Assembly: GCF_000163295.1 (NCBI RefSeq)
Contig: NZ_GG700527.1
Span: 1 to 50,057 of the forward strand
Origin: Anaerococcus vaginalis ATCC 51170
GTDB taxonomy: Bacteria; Bacillota; Clostridia; Tissierellales; Peptoniphilaceae
Direction: 5' to 3'
DNA: 50,057 nucleotides
The notes under the pieces were generated by a model. That model made no database searches, was not told the origin of the DNA, and saw nothing but the letters and a program-made list of their open reading frames with translations. The position numbers were made by a program, and so were the translations under genes. This document shows positions 40,835 through 50,057 of the stretch, piece by piece (position 1 is the stretch's first letter; each line of letters opens with the position of its first letter).

Positions 40835-43419
40835 TAAATGAAAAACAAAAATTGATTGTGGAAGATGCAAAATATCCTGCGGCTGTTCTTGCAGGTCCTG
40901 GTACGGGAAAAACTTTTACAATTGTTCAAAAAATTATTTCTTTAATAAAAAATGACGGGATTAGTCCTAACAAAATCCTTGTGACCACTTTTACAAAAAA
41001 GGCAGCAAATGAGCTTATTGAAAGAGTGGAATCAGGTCTTAAAAAGGAGAACATTTTTGCTGATACTTCAAATATGTTGATTGGAAATTTTCATTCTTTG
41101 GCTCTTTCTTTTTTGAAAGAATATAAATCTTTTACGAATAAAATTTTTGATCCTTTGGTTATCGACTCTCATATTGAAGGATATTTGATTGAAAAAAATA
41201 TGGATATTTTTGAAAATATTTCAAATTTTTCAAAATTTATTTCTTATAATGAGGTCGGACAAATTCAGGGGATTTTTGCAAATATTACTAATAATTTGCT
41301 TTGTTTGGATGAACTTCGTAACTCTAGTAATCCTCGTGATATTTTGGCTTTGGAAATTTATTTGAAATGGGCAAATTTTCTTGATGAAAATGACCTTATA
41401 AATTATCAATTGATTTTAAAAAAATTTTATGATCTTTTAAAAGATCCTTTTTATGGAAAAAAAATTAGGGATAGGATTGATTTTGTAATAATTGATGAGT
41501 ACCAAGACACAAATACTATCCAAGAAGAAATTTCTTTTAGCCTTTGTAAGGGCAAAAATCTTATGGTTTTTGGAGATGATGATCAGGCTCTTTATTCATT
41601 TAGGGGAGCAAGTCCTAAAAATTTGAGAGATTTTGACAAAACTTGCAAGATGAAGATGAAAAGAAAGGCGAATTTTTATCATCTTGATATTAATTACAGG
41701 TCTAATCAGGAAATAATTGATAAATCTAGAGAGTTTCTTGTAAATTCTAAAGCTTTTGACCTTGAAAAAATAAAAAATCTTAGGGCAAATGATGGCGAAA
41801 AAAATGAAAATTCTGTGGTAAGGGCTAGGGCAAATGAGTATGAAAATATTGAAAATATTGTAAAATTTTTAAACAAAAAAATAAATTTGAACCAAATAGC
41901 ATTTTTGTTTCCGTCTTTAAATAGTGATTATCCAAAATCTTTGCAAACTTATTTTGAAAATCACGGAATAAATGTTTTAAATAAATCATCGAAATTGTTT
42001 TTTAAAAGAAGAGAAATTAGACTTTGCCTTTATGTTCTTATTTCAATTTTTTCAAAAAAACCAAAAAAACTTACTGGTTCAAATCCAGATAAGTACAAAT
42101 GGACTCAAGAAACGAATTTCAAAAAATATCTTGCTAGCATTTTCGACGATAAAGAATTTACAAAAAACGAAGAATTAAATGCCTTTATAAAGGAAGAAAA
42201 ATTAAATATTGAAGAAAATAAATCCTACACAGATATTTTATACAAAGCTTTTGGACTTGAAATTTTTAGGGAGATTTTGGATAAAAAAATTGACAAATTA
42301 AATTCGATAAGACAGCTTTCAAATATTGGAAAATTTACATCAATTTTATCAGATTTTACAAATCTTTGTGGCTATGATATAAATTATTACAAAAAATCAG
42401 TGGATTTAATTTATGGATATATATTTTATCTTTTCAAAAATTCAGCCATAAGTGAATTTGAAAATTTTGATGCTCCAAAAAATTCTGTAATATTTTCTAC
42501 AATTCATCAAGCAAAAGGACTTGAATATGATGTGGTTTTTGTATCAAGTTTAAATGATAATCCAAGAAAGGATATGCGTGCATTTAGCCCAAAACTTGAA
42601 GCGAAAAAAGAAAGTGATTTTTTAAAAAATTATTATAGGAAGTATTATACAGCCTTTACCAGAGCAAAAAATCTTTTGGTTTTATTGGATAATTCCAAAA
42701 ATTCCTACCTTAAAAATTTTGCCTTTTCATTAAATTCGTCTTCTATATTAAAAACAATAGATTTTAAATTCAAAGAAGATATTGTAAAAAAAGAAATTTT
42801 GGCATATACAACCGATATTTCAATTTACAAATCTTGTCCATTAAAATATAAATTTATAAGAGTTTTGGATTTTAAAAAAGAAAAATCTAAATCTTTGGAA
42901 TTTGGTTCAAAAGTTCACAGTCTTACCGAATATCTTACAAATTTAAAAAAAGAAAATCTTTCTTACCATGCAATAAATGACTTTATAAAGGAAAACAAAG
43001 AATTTCAAAAGCCAATTGAAAATTTTGTAAATAGAAATTTTCCGATAAAATATTCGGAAATGAACATAAAACTTGATAGATTTTCCTATATTTTGCAAGG
43101 AAATATTGATATAATCCTAGAAGATGGAACAATTATCGATATAAAAACTGGAAAGGTAGATGAAAATAATTTAATTTCCTACAAAAACCAACTACTTACT
43201 TACTACAATTTGTTAGTTTATAATAATAAAAAAGTAAACAAAATGATCTTATATTTTATTGAAGAAGACAAACTTATAGAAGTAGAAAAATCGGATTTTG
43301 ATATGAAAAATATAGACGAAATAGGAAAAAATATAGTAGAAAAAAATATTGAAATAAAAACGCAAGATAAAAGACAATGCAAATTTTGCCCTATGGCGCA
43401 TTTTTGCAAAAGAACTTGA
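40831..43419 (+). CDS. UvrD-type helicase fused to an Fe-S PD-(D/E)XK nuclease
   Basis: The 862-residue superfamily 1A DNA helicase has Walker A AGPGTGKTFT (near 20-29), motif Ia TTFTKKAANEL, motif II VIIDEYQDTN (near 221), GDDDQALYSFRGA (near 248) and motif V TIHQAKGLEYDVVFV (near 557). Residues from about 655 form an AddB/Cas4-like nuclease: Cys in YKSCPLKYKF, the GSKVH block, catalytic GNIDIILEDGTIIDIKTGK, and a terminal Cys cluster QCKFCPMAHFCKRT that should hold a 4Fe-4S cluster. It resembles one half of AddAB/AdnAB but stands alone, with no partner subunit in the window. A role in DNA break processing is inference. Confidence 0.88.
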   Translation: MINEKQKLIVEDAKYPAAVLAGPGTGKTFTIVQKIISLIKNDGISPNKILVTTFTKKAANELIERVESGLKKENIFADTSNMLIGNFHSLALSFLKEYKSFTNKIFDPLVIDSHIEGYLIEKNMDIFENISNFSKFISYNEVGQIQGIFANITNNLLCLDELRNSSNPRDILALEIYLKWANFLDENDLINYQLILKKFYDLLKDPFYGKKIRDRIDFVIIDEYQDTNTIQEEISFSLCKGKNLMVFGDDDQALYSFRGASPKNLRDFDKTCKMKMKRKANFYHLDINYRSNQEIIDKSREFLVNSKAFDLEKIKNLRANDGEKNENSVVRARANEYENIENIVKFLNKKINLNQIAFLFPSLNSDYPKSLQTYFENHGINVLNKSSKLFFKRREIRLCLYVLISIFSKKPKKLTGSNPDKYKWTQETNFKKYLASIFDDKEFTKNEELNAFIKEEKLNIEENKSYTDILYKAFGLEIFREILDKKIDKLNSIRQLSNIGKFTSILSDFTNLCGYDINYYKKSVDLIYGYIFYLFKNSAISEFENFDAPKNSVIFSTIHQAKGLEYDVVFVSSLNDNPRKDMRAFSPKLEAKKESDFLKNYYRKYYTAFTRAKNLLVLLDNSKNSYLKNFAFSLNSSSILKTIDFKFKEDIVKKEILAYTTDISIYKSCPLKYKFIRVLDFKKEKSKSLEFGSKVHSLTEYLTNLKKENLSYHAINDFIKENKEFQKPIENFVNRNFPIKYSEMNIKLDRFSYILQGNIDIILEDGTIIDIKTGKVDENNLISYKNQLLTYYNLLVYNNKKVNKMILYFIEEDKLIEVEKSDFDMKNIDEIGKNIVEKNIEIKTQDKRQCKFCPMAHFCKRT

Positions 43420-43459
43420 TTAAGTCCAACTAAAGAATACAATTTTTTTAGGTGATAAA

Positions 43460-43795
43460 ATGAAATCTCAAATGTTAAAAGGAGTTATCGAAGGGGTAAT
43501 TCTAAAAATAATCAAAGACAAAGAAACTTATGGATATGAAATTGTAGAAACCCTAAGACTTAACGGTTTTTATAATATGACCGAATCTACAGTCTATCCT
43601 ATTTTGCAAAGATTATCAAAAAAAGGTCTTATATTTTCTTCAAAAGAAAAATCAAAAGTTGGACCAAAAAGAAAGTATTATTATATAACAGCAAAAGGCG
43701 AAGAATATTTATTAGGATTTATAGAAGATTTCCTAGAATTAGAAGAAAATGTAAGAAATATTTTAGGAGTTAAAAATGATAATGAGAGTAGATAA
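43460..43795 (+). CDS. PadR-family transcriptional regulator
   Basis: The 111-residue winged-helix regulator begins MLKGVIEGVILKIIKDKETY, and the recognition helix lies in TESTVYPILQRLSKKGLI (near 38-55). The wing (KRKYYYITAKGEEYL) and a C-terminal dimerization helix follow. PadR proteins usually repress nearby transporters or stress genes, but the target here is not evident. The stop lies 20 nt inside the next gene (rsuA-like), so the two are translationally coupled. Confidence 0.9.
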   Translation: MKSQMLKGVIEGVILKIIKDKETYGYEIVETLRLNGFYNMTESTVYPILQRLSKKGLIFSSKEKSKVGPKRKYYYITAKGEEYLLGFIEDFLELEENVRNILGVKNDNESR

Positions 43796-44486
43796 AATGA
43801 TTGGAAACGCCAATCTTGATACTAGAAAAAATATAAAGAAAAATGCAAAAAAAGGCGGACTTGTAATAAACGGAGAAATTATAAAAGATTCATCAGTAAA
43901 AGTTGATCCAAATATTGACGAAGTAATCTATATGGGAGAGCTTGTCGATTATTTTGAAAATATTTATATAATGATGAACAAAAGAGAAGGATTAATTTGC
44001 CAATCAAACGAACTTGATGGAACTGTAATGAGTGACTTGGATGAATTTTATTTAAATTTAGATTTGGCAATAGCAGGTCGTCTTGATAAAGATACAACAG
44101 GACTTTTGTTAATGTCAACCGATGGAAAATTTATCCACAGAGTAATAAGTCCAAATTCAAATATTTGGAAAAAATACGAGGTAGAAACATCAAAAAAAAT
44201 AGACCCAGACCTTGTAGAAATTTTTAAAGAAGGCGTATATATAAAAGAAGATGATTATTACGCAAGAAGTGCAAAGCTTGAAATAATTGAAGATAAAAAA
44301 GCCTACGTTTACGTAACAGAAGGAAAATTTCATTTAGTAAAAAGATTATTTTCAAATAACGATAACGAAGTAGTAAAACTAAAAAGACTTGCAATAGGAA
44401 AATTGCAATTAGATAAGACCTTAAATCCAGGAGATTACAGAGAACTTACACAAGAAGAAAAAGAATTATTTACAAAAGAACAATAA
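43776..44486 (+). CDS. rsuA: RsuA-family 16S rRNA pseudouridine synthase
   Basis: The 236-residue enzyme has an N-terminal S4 RNA-binding domain (MRVDKMIGNANLDTRKNIKK; GGLVINGEIIKDSSVKV). Its catalytic domain carries the active-site Asp in AGRLDKDTTGLLLMSTDG (near 95-112) and a C-terminal KLKRLAIGKLQLD block. RsuA makes pseudouridine 516 in 16S rRNA, and length and order match the family. AGGAG lies 6 nt before the ATG at 43776, inside the padR coding end. It ends at a hairpin terminator. Confidence 0.88.
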   Translation: MIMRVDKMIGNANLDTRKNIKKNAKKGGLVINGEIIKDSSVKVDPNIDEVIYMGELVDYFENIYIMMNKREGLICQSNELDGTVMSDLDEFYLNLDLAIAGRLDKDTTGLLLMSTDGKFIHRVISPNSNIWKKYEVETSKKIDPDLVEIFKEGVYIKEDDYYARSAKLEIIEDKKAYVYVTEGKFHLVKRLFSNNDNEVVKLKRLAIGKLQLDKTLNPGDYRELTQEEKELFTKEQ

Positions 44487-44510
44487 AGATGGATTATTTC
44501 CATCTTTTTT
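44485..44510 (+). terminator. Terminator after the rsuA-like gene
   Basis: The stem AAAGATGG / CCATCTTT with a 7-nt loop runs into T residues. It overlaps the stop codon of the gene. Confidence 0.88.
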
Positions 44511-44644
44511 ATTTGAAAAATTTAAAATTTAAAATGATTTCAAGATTTTATTTTAAAAAATAACAATTAAAAAATAAAAAAATCTATGAATTTACAATGG
44601 TAAGAGAAAAATTTAAAAAAATAAAAAATATTAGATGAAATTGT

Positions 44645-44673
44645 TTGCATTTATAAATTTTATGTGCTACAAT
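44645..44673 (+). promoter_or_regulatory. Promoter of glpP-glpK
   Basis: TTGCAT at 44645-44650 and TACAAT at 44668-44673 are spaced 17 bp. TG one base upstream of the -10 makes an extended -10. Confidence 0.85.
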
Positions 44674-44694
44674 GAGGTTGTAATAAATATATTT

Positions 44695-44735
44695 GGAGAA
44701 GCGAGCACTTATTTTTTTATAGGGCTCGCTTTGTG
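44695..44735 (+). promoter_or_regulatory. Leader hairpin upstream of glpP
   Basis: AAGCGAGC (44699-44706) pairs with GCTCGCTT (44724-44731) over 8 bp, with a T-rich loop. It is followed by a short T-rich stretch and then the glpP Shine-Dalgarno. Its GAGAAGCGAG 5' segment recurs in the leader at 46894-46905 (GAGAAAGCGAG). It is a candidate GlpP-responsive attenuator. Confidence 0.6.
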
Positions 44736-44749
44736 TATTTGGAGGAAAA

Positions 44750-46839
<2,090 letters not shown>

Positions 46840-46840
46840 T

Positions 46841-46869
46841 TTTACAAAGATTATATAATGTAATATAAT
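46841..46869 (+). promoter_or_regulatory. Promoter of the glpA operon
   Basis: TTTACA at 46841-46846 and TATAAT at 46864-46869 are spaced 17 bp. They lie just after the glpK stop and upstream of the attenuator hairpin. Confidence 0.8.
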
Positions 46870-46893
46870 AGATATAACAATAAAATAAGACGA

Positions 46894-46938
46894 TGAGAAA
46901 GCGAGTTAAAGTAGGTCCTACTTTAACTTGCTTTTTTT
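46894..46938 (+). terminator. Leader attenuator upstream of glpA, likely GlpP target
   Basis: A 16-bp stem (46898-46913 / 46919-46934, one G-U) with a 5-nt loop runs into a T7 tract. It lies between a promoter and the dehydrogenase gene, so it must be bypassed for expression. That is the arrangement of GlpP-controlled glpD leaders in Bacillus. Its 5' flank GAGAAAGCGAG resembles the leader of glpP. Confidence 0.85.
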
Positions 46939-46966
46939 CATTTAAATTTATTTGAAAGGAAGAAAT

Positions 46967-48388
46967 ATGTTTGATGCAATAATTATAGGAGCAGGAGTAA
47001 CGGGTACTTCTATTGCCTACCAACTATCAAAGAAAAAAGGAAAATTTCTAGTTTTAGAAAAAAATGAAGATGTGTGCACAGAAACTTCAAAAGCAAATTC
47101 AGCAATTTGCCATGGCGGTTATGACGCAGAACCTGGAACAATGAAGGCAAAAATGAATGTAAGAGGAAATCACATGATGGAAGATGAAGCCAAAAAATTA
47201 TCTTTCCCTTACAAAAAAATTGGAACTTTTGTTCTTTGTCATAGCGAAGAAGATATGCCAAAATTGCAAGCTCTTTATGATCAAGGAATTGAAAACGGCG
47301 TTTCTGGCATGGAAATTTTAAATAGAGAAGAAGTTTTAAAAATGGAACCAAATATAACAGATGATGTTGTGGCTGCTTTGTATGCAAAAGAGGCGGGAAT
47401 TGTTGATCCATTTTTGATGAATATTGCCTTTGCAGAAGTTTCAAATATAAATGGTGTTGATTACAAATTTTACGAAAAAGTTGTAAAAACTGAAAAGAAA
47501 GATGGATATTGGGAAGTTTCAACTGAAAATAATACATACCAAACTAAGGCAGTTATAAATGCAGCTGGAATTTATTCGGATGAAATTCACAATGCTGTTT
47601 CAGATGAAAAATTTGAAATAAAAGCAAGACGTGGAGAATATTTACTTTTAGATAAGGATACGAAAGGCTTCGTAAACCACGTTATGTTTAATCTTCCTAC
47701 TGAAAAAGGTAAGGGAATTTTGGTATCTCCAACAATCGATAACAACACTCTTGTAGGACCAACTTCTGACTTTATAGATGATAAGCACGACAGACGTTCA
47801 ACAAGAGAACACATTGAAGAAGTTATAGAAAAATCAAATCACACTGTAAAAAATGTTCCTGTAAGAATGGTTATAACTTCATTTTCTGGAAACAGGGCTC
47901 ATGAAGTGGGCGGAGATTTTATTTTAAAGGAAAGCCTTGATGGATTTTTTGACTGTGTAGGAATTGAATCCCCTGGTCTTACATCAGCTCCAGCTATTGG
48001 AGAATATATGGCAAATCTTGTAAGTGAAAAATTAAATCTAGAAGAAAACAAAGATTTCACTTATGACAGAAAACCAACTCCAAAAACTAGCGAATTAAGT
48101 CTAGAAGAGCACGACGAATTAATCAAAAAAGACAAGAGATACGGAAAAATTATTTGTAGGTGTGAATCTATAACTGAAGGCGAAATAGTAGATGCAATCA
48201 ATCGTCCTCTAGGTGCAAGAACTGTTGATGGAATCAAAAGAAGAGTAAGAGCTACAGCAGGAAGATGCCAAGGAGGATTCTGTTTGCCAAGAGTTATGGA
48301 AATACTTGCAAGAGAATTGGGCGAAGACTATGACGATGTAGTAAAAAATGGAAAAGATTCTTACTACATAAAAGGACATGTAAAGTAA
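46967..48388 (+). CDS. glpA: Anaerobic glycerol-3-phosphate dehydrogenase subunit A-like FAD oxidoreductase
   Basis: The 473-residue DAO-family flavoprotein oxidises glycerol-3-phosphate to dihydroxyacetone phosphate. The N-terminal FAD-binding motif IIGAGVTGTSIAYQLS is at residues 6-21, and the substrate-domain segment SAICHGGYDAEPGTMKAKMN is near 45. A C-terminal BFD-like [2Fe-2S] domain carries ICRCESITEGE (near 400) and GRCQGGFC (near 435). The frame opens at TTG 46952, but AAAGGAAG points to the ATG at 46967. It is the first gene behind the attenuator and is followed by its oxidoreductase partners. Confidence 0.92.
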   Translation: MFDAIIIGAGVTGTSIAYQLSKKKGKFLVLEKNEDVCTETSKANSAICHGGYDAEPGTMKAKMNVRGNHMMEDEAKKLSFPYKKIGTFVLCHSEEDMPKLQALYDQGIENGVSGMEILNREEVLKMEPNITDDVVAALYAKEAGIVDPFLMNIAFAEVSNINGVDYKFYEKVVKTEKKDGYWEVSTENNTYQTKAVINAAGIYSDEIHNAVSDEKFEIKARRGEYLLLDKDTKGFVNHVMFNLPTEKGKGILVSPTIDNNTLVGPTSDFIDDKHDRRSTREHIEEVIEKSNHTVKNVPVRMVITSFSGNRAHEVGGDFILKESLDGFFDCVGIESPGLTSAPAIGEYMANLVSEKLNLEENKDFTYDRKPTPKTSELSLEEHDELIKKDKRYGKIICRCESITEGEIVDAINRPLGARTVDGIKRRVRATAGRCQGGFCLPRVMEILARELGEDYDDVVKNGKDSYYIKGHVK

Positions 48389-48399
48389 GGAGCATTTAA

Positions 48400-49659
48400 A
48401 TGAAAAATTATGATTTAGTAATAATAGGTGGAGGTCCTGCAGGACTTGGAGCTGCTGCTCGTGCCTATGATGAAGGAATTGAAAACATACTTATAGTTGA
48501 AAGAGATGAAATGCTTGGAGGAATTTTAAATCAATGTATCCACAATGGTTTTGGTTTACACAGATTTAATGAGGAACTTACAGGTCCAGAATATGCTCAA
48601 AGATTTATAGATGAAGTTGAAAAAAGAGATATTGATGTTTTATTAAATACAATTGTAATAGATTTTGCAAATGATAAAACCATAACTTTGATGAATGAAG
48701 AAAATGGAATGTTTACTTTAAAACCAAAGGCAGTTATTCTTGCAATGGGTTGTAGGGAAAGACCAAGAGGAGCATTAAATATTCCAGGAAGCAGACCAGC
48801 AGGAGTATTTTCAGCAGGAACAGCCCAAAGAATGATAAATCTTGAAGGCTATATGCCAGGAAAAAAAGTAGTTATTTTGGGCTCTGGAGATATTGGTTTA
48901 ATTATGGCAAGAAGAATGACCCTAGAAGGAGCAGACGTTCAATGTGTTGCTGAAATTATGCCATTTTCTGGAGGATTAAAAAGAAATATAGTTCAATGTT
49001 TAGATGATTTTGACATTCCACTTTATTTTAATACAACAATTTCATCAATCGAAGGAGATGAAAGAGTTACAGGTTGTACTCTTTCACAAGTAGATGAAAA
49101 TATGAAAGTAATTCCTGGAACAGAAAAACATTTTGACTGCGATACAATTTTACTTTCAGTAGGACTTTTGCCAGAAAATGAACTTACTAAAGAAGCAAAA
49201 ATTGAAATTGATCCTAAAACAAAAGGAGCAGTAGTTTCAGATAGGCTAATGACAAATGTTGATGGAGTATTTGCAGCAGGAAATGTATTGCACGTTCATG
49301 ATTTGGTAGATTATGTAACAGAAGAAAGTGAACTTGCAGCTAAAAATGCAGCAGATTATATTAAAGATAATTTCCAAAAATCTCAAAAAGAGCCAATTTA
49401 TTTAAAGGCAGGAGATGGAATTTCTTATACACTACCACAATATATAAATCCAGACACCATGCAAGATGAAGCTATAATTAGGTTTAGGGTAAACAATGTT
49501 TATCAAAATAGAATTTTAAAAATGTTTGTTGACGGAAAAGAAGTAACAAAGAAAAGAAAATTAGTTTATGCTCCAGGAGAGATGGAAAACTTAATTTTAA
49601 AGAAAAAAGATATAAATGAAGATACAAAAGAAATAGAAATAAAATTGGAGGAAATATGA
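48400..49659 (+). CDS. FAD/NAD(P)-dependent oxidoreductase of the glp cluster
   Basis: The 419-residue pyridine-nucleotide-disulfide-type flavoprotein has the N-terminal FAD motif LVIIGGGPAGLGAAARA (5-21), the Cys-containing MLGGILNQCIHNGFG (near 38-52) and ILAMGCRERPRGA (near 113-125). The second Rossmann motif is VVILGSGDIGLIMARRM (near 157-173), and GVFAAGNVLHVHD is near 288. It lies between the GlpA-like and DUF1667 genes, overlapping the latter by 4 nt. It probably passes electrons from the dehydrogenase to a nucleotide or other carrier (inference). It is not a standard GlpB. Confidence 0.88.
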   Translation: MKNYDLVIIGGGPAGLGAAARAYDEGIENILIVERDEMLGGILNQCIHNGFGLHRFNEELTGPEYAQRFIDEVEKRDIDVLLNTIVIDFANDKTITLMNEENGMFTLKPKAVILAMGCRERPRGALNIPGSRPAGVFSAGTAQRMINLEGYMPGKKVVILGSGDIGLIMARRMTLEGADVQCVAEIMPFSGGLKRNIVQCLDDFDIPLYFNTTISSIEGDERVTGCTLSQVDENMKVIPGTEKHFDCDTILLSVGLLPENELTKEAKIEIDPKTKGAVVSDRLMTNVDGVFAAGNVLHVHDLVDYVTEESELAAKNAADYIKDNFQKSQKEPIYLKAGDGISYTLPQYINPDTMQDEAIIRFRVNNVYQNRILKMFVDGKEVTKKRKLVYAPGEMENLILKKKDINEDTKEIEIKLEEI

Positions 49660-50015
49660 AAAAGGATTTAACTTGTATAAATTGTCCTCTAGGCTGCCTT
49701 GTGACAGTAACAATGGATGAAGAAGGAAATATAACCGATGTTACAGGAAATACCTGTAAAAGAGGAGAAGTTTACGCTAGAAACGAAGTAAAAAATCCAG
49801 TAAGGGTTGTTACATCAACTGTAAAACTTGATGGTGGAAAAGAATATTCAGTTTCAGTAAAAACTGCCGATGCAATTCCAAAAAATAAAATGAACGAAGT
49901 AATGGATGAAATAAATAAGGCAAGTATAACAGCTCCAGTTCATGTTGGAGATATAGTTATAGAAAATATAGCAGATACTGGAATTTCATTAATAGCTACA
50001 GCAAATAGAAAGTAA
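49656..50015 (+). CDS. DUF1667 Cys-rich protein, third component of the glp dehydrogenase
   Basis: The 119-residue DUF1667 protein has four N-terminal cysteines (CINCPLGC at 6-13, and C33 in GNTCKRGEVYARNE) of the kind that could bind a metal or Fe-S centre. A beta-rich remainder follows, including NPVRVVTSTVKLDGG. DUF1667 regularly follows GlpA-like and FAD-oxidoreductase genes in Clostridia and may complete an alternative GlpABC-type complex. GGAGG is 4 nt before ATG, inside the previous gene's last codons. The remaining 42 bases of the window show no feature. Confidence 0.9.
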   Translation: MKKDLTCINCPLGCLVTVTMDEEGNITDVTGNTCKRGEVYARNEVKNPVRVVTSTVKLDGGKEYSVSVKTADAIPKNKMNEVMDEINKASITAPVHVGDIVIENIADTGISLIATANRK

Positions 50016-50057
50016 AAGCAAATTAAATAGCATTAACTAAGAAAAAGTGATGAGCAT

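Overview
The window is AT-rich DNA from a strictly anaerobic, low-GC Gram-positive bacterium. The evidence is CCA-encoding tRNA genes, a T-box, a glmS ribozyme, a CIRCE/groESL unit, a pyruvate:ferredoxin oxidoreductase, a class B sortase and a very large wall-anchored surface protein. The gene mix and protein style point to the Peptoniphilaceae/Tissierellia (Anaerococcus-like). That is inference; no 16S rRNA gene lies in the window.

Layout. 1-2.1 kb: 19 tightly packed tRNA genes behind a consensus promoter, with a second internal promoter and a strong terminator. 2.6-7.2 kb: trkA-trkH potassium uptake, a DUF554 membrane protein and a ThiD/PdxK-type kinase. 7.3-8.9 kb: a small accessory-looking locus with an HTH+TPR regulator, divergent from a 46-residue secreted peptide/lipoprotein gene and a membrane-anchored thioredoxin-like gene. 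9.0-10.0 kb: rplM-rpsI behind a structured leader. 10.4-17.3 kb: two half-size ChrA proteins, QueH, a small unknown protein coupled to ferritin, a mutarotase, two tiny membrane proteins, a Cof-type HAD phosphatase, glutaredoxin, sortase B and 8-oxoguanine glycosylase. 17.4-19.3 kb: groES-groEL under a CIRCE operator. 19.8-27.3 kb: a giant modular adhesin of about 2506 residues. Its promoter is followed by an 11-G homopolymer that looks like a phase-variation tract.

27.7-32.6 kb: a dicarboxylate/amino-acid:cation symporter and pyruvate:ferredoxin oxidoreductase, whose upstream regions share a palindromic operator-like motif. 33.0-35.0 kb: glmS with its self-cleaving ribozyme. 35.2-40.2 kb: a methionine regulon, namely a T-box leader with ATG specifier candidates, an M20 amidohydrolase, metN, metI and two tandem metQ genes. 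40.3-44.5 kb: a GNAT acetyltransferase, a UvrD-type helicase fused to an Fe-S PD-(D/E)XK nuclease, a PadR regulator and a small-subunit pseudouridine synthase. 44.6-50.0 kb: a glycerol catabolic cluster (glpP antiterminator, glpK, GlpA-like dehydrogenase, FAD oxidoreductase, DUF1667 protein) with two hairpin leaders that GlpP probably controls.

Starts were moved from the longest open frame wherever a Shine-Dalgarno sequence decided the matter, and each case is noted. The candidates for undescribed biology are the regulator/mini-lipoprotein/thioredoxin locus (7.3-8.9 kb), the poly-G-controlled adhesin (19.6-27.3 kb) and the palindrome shared by the symporter and PFOR genes.
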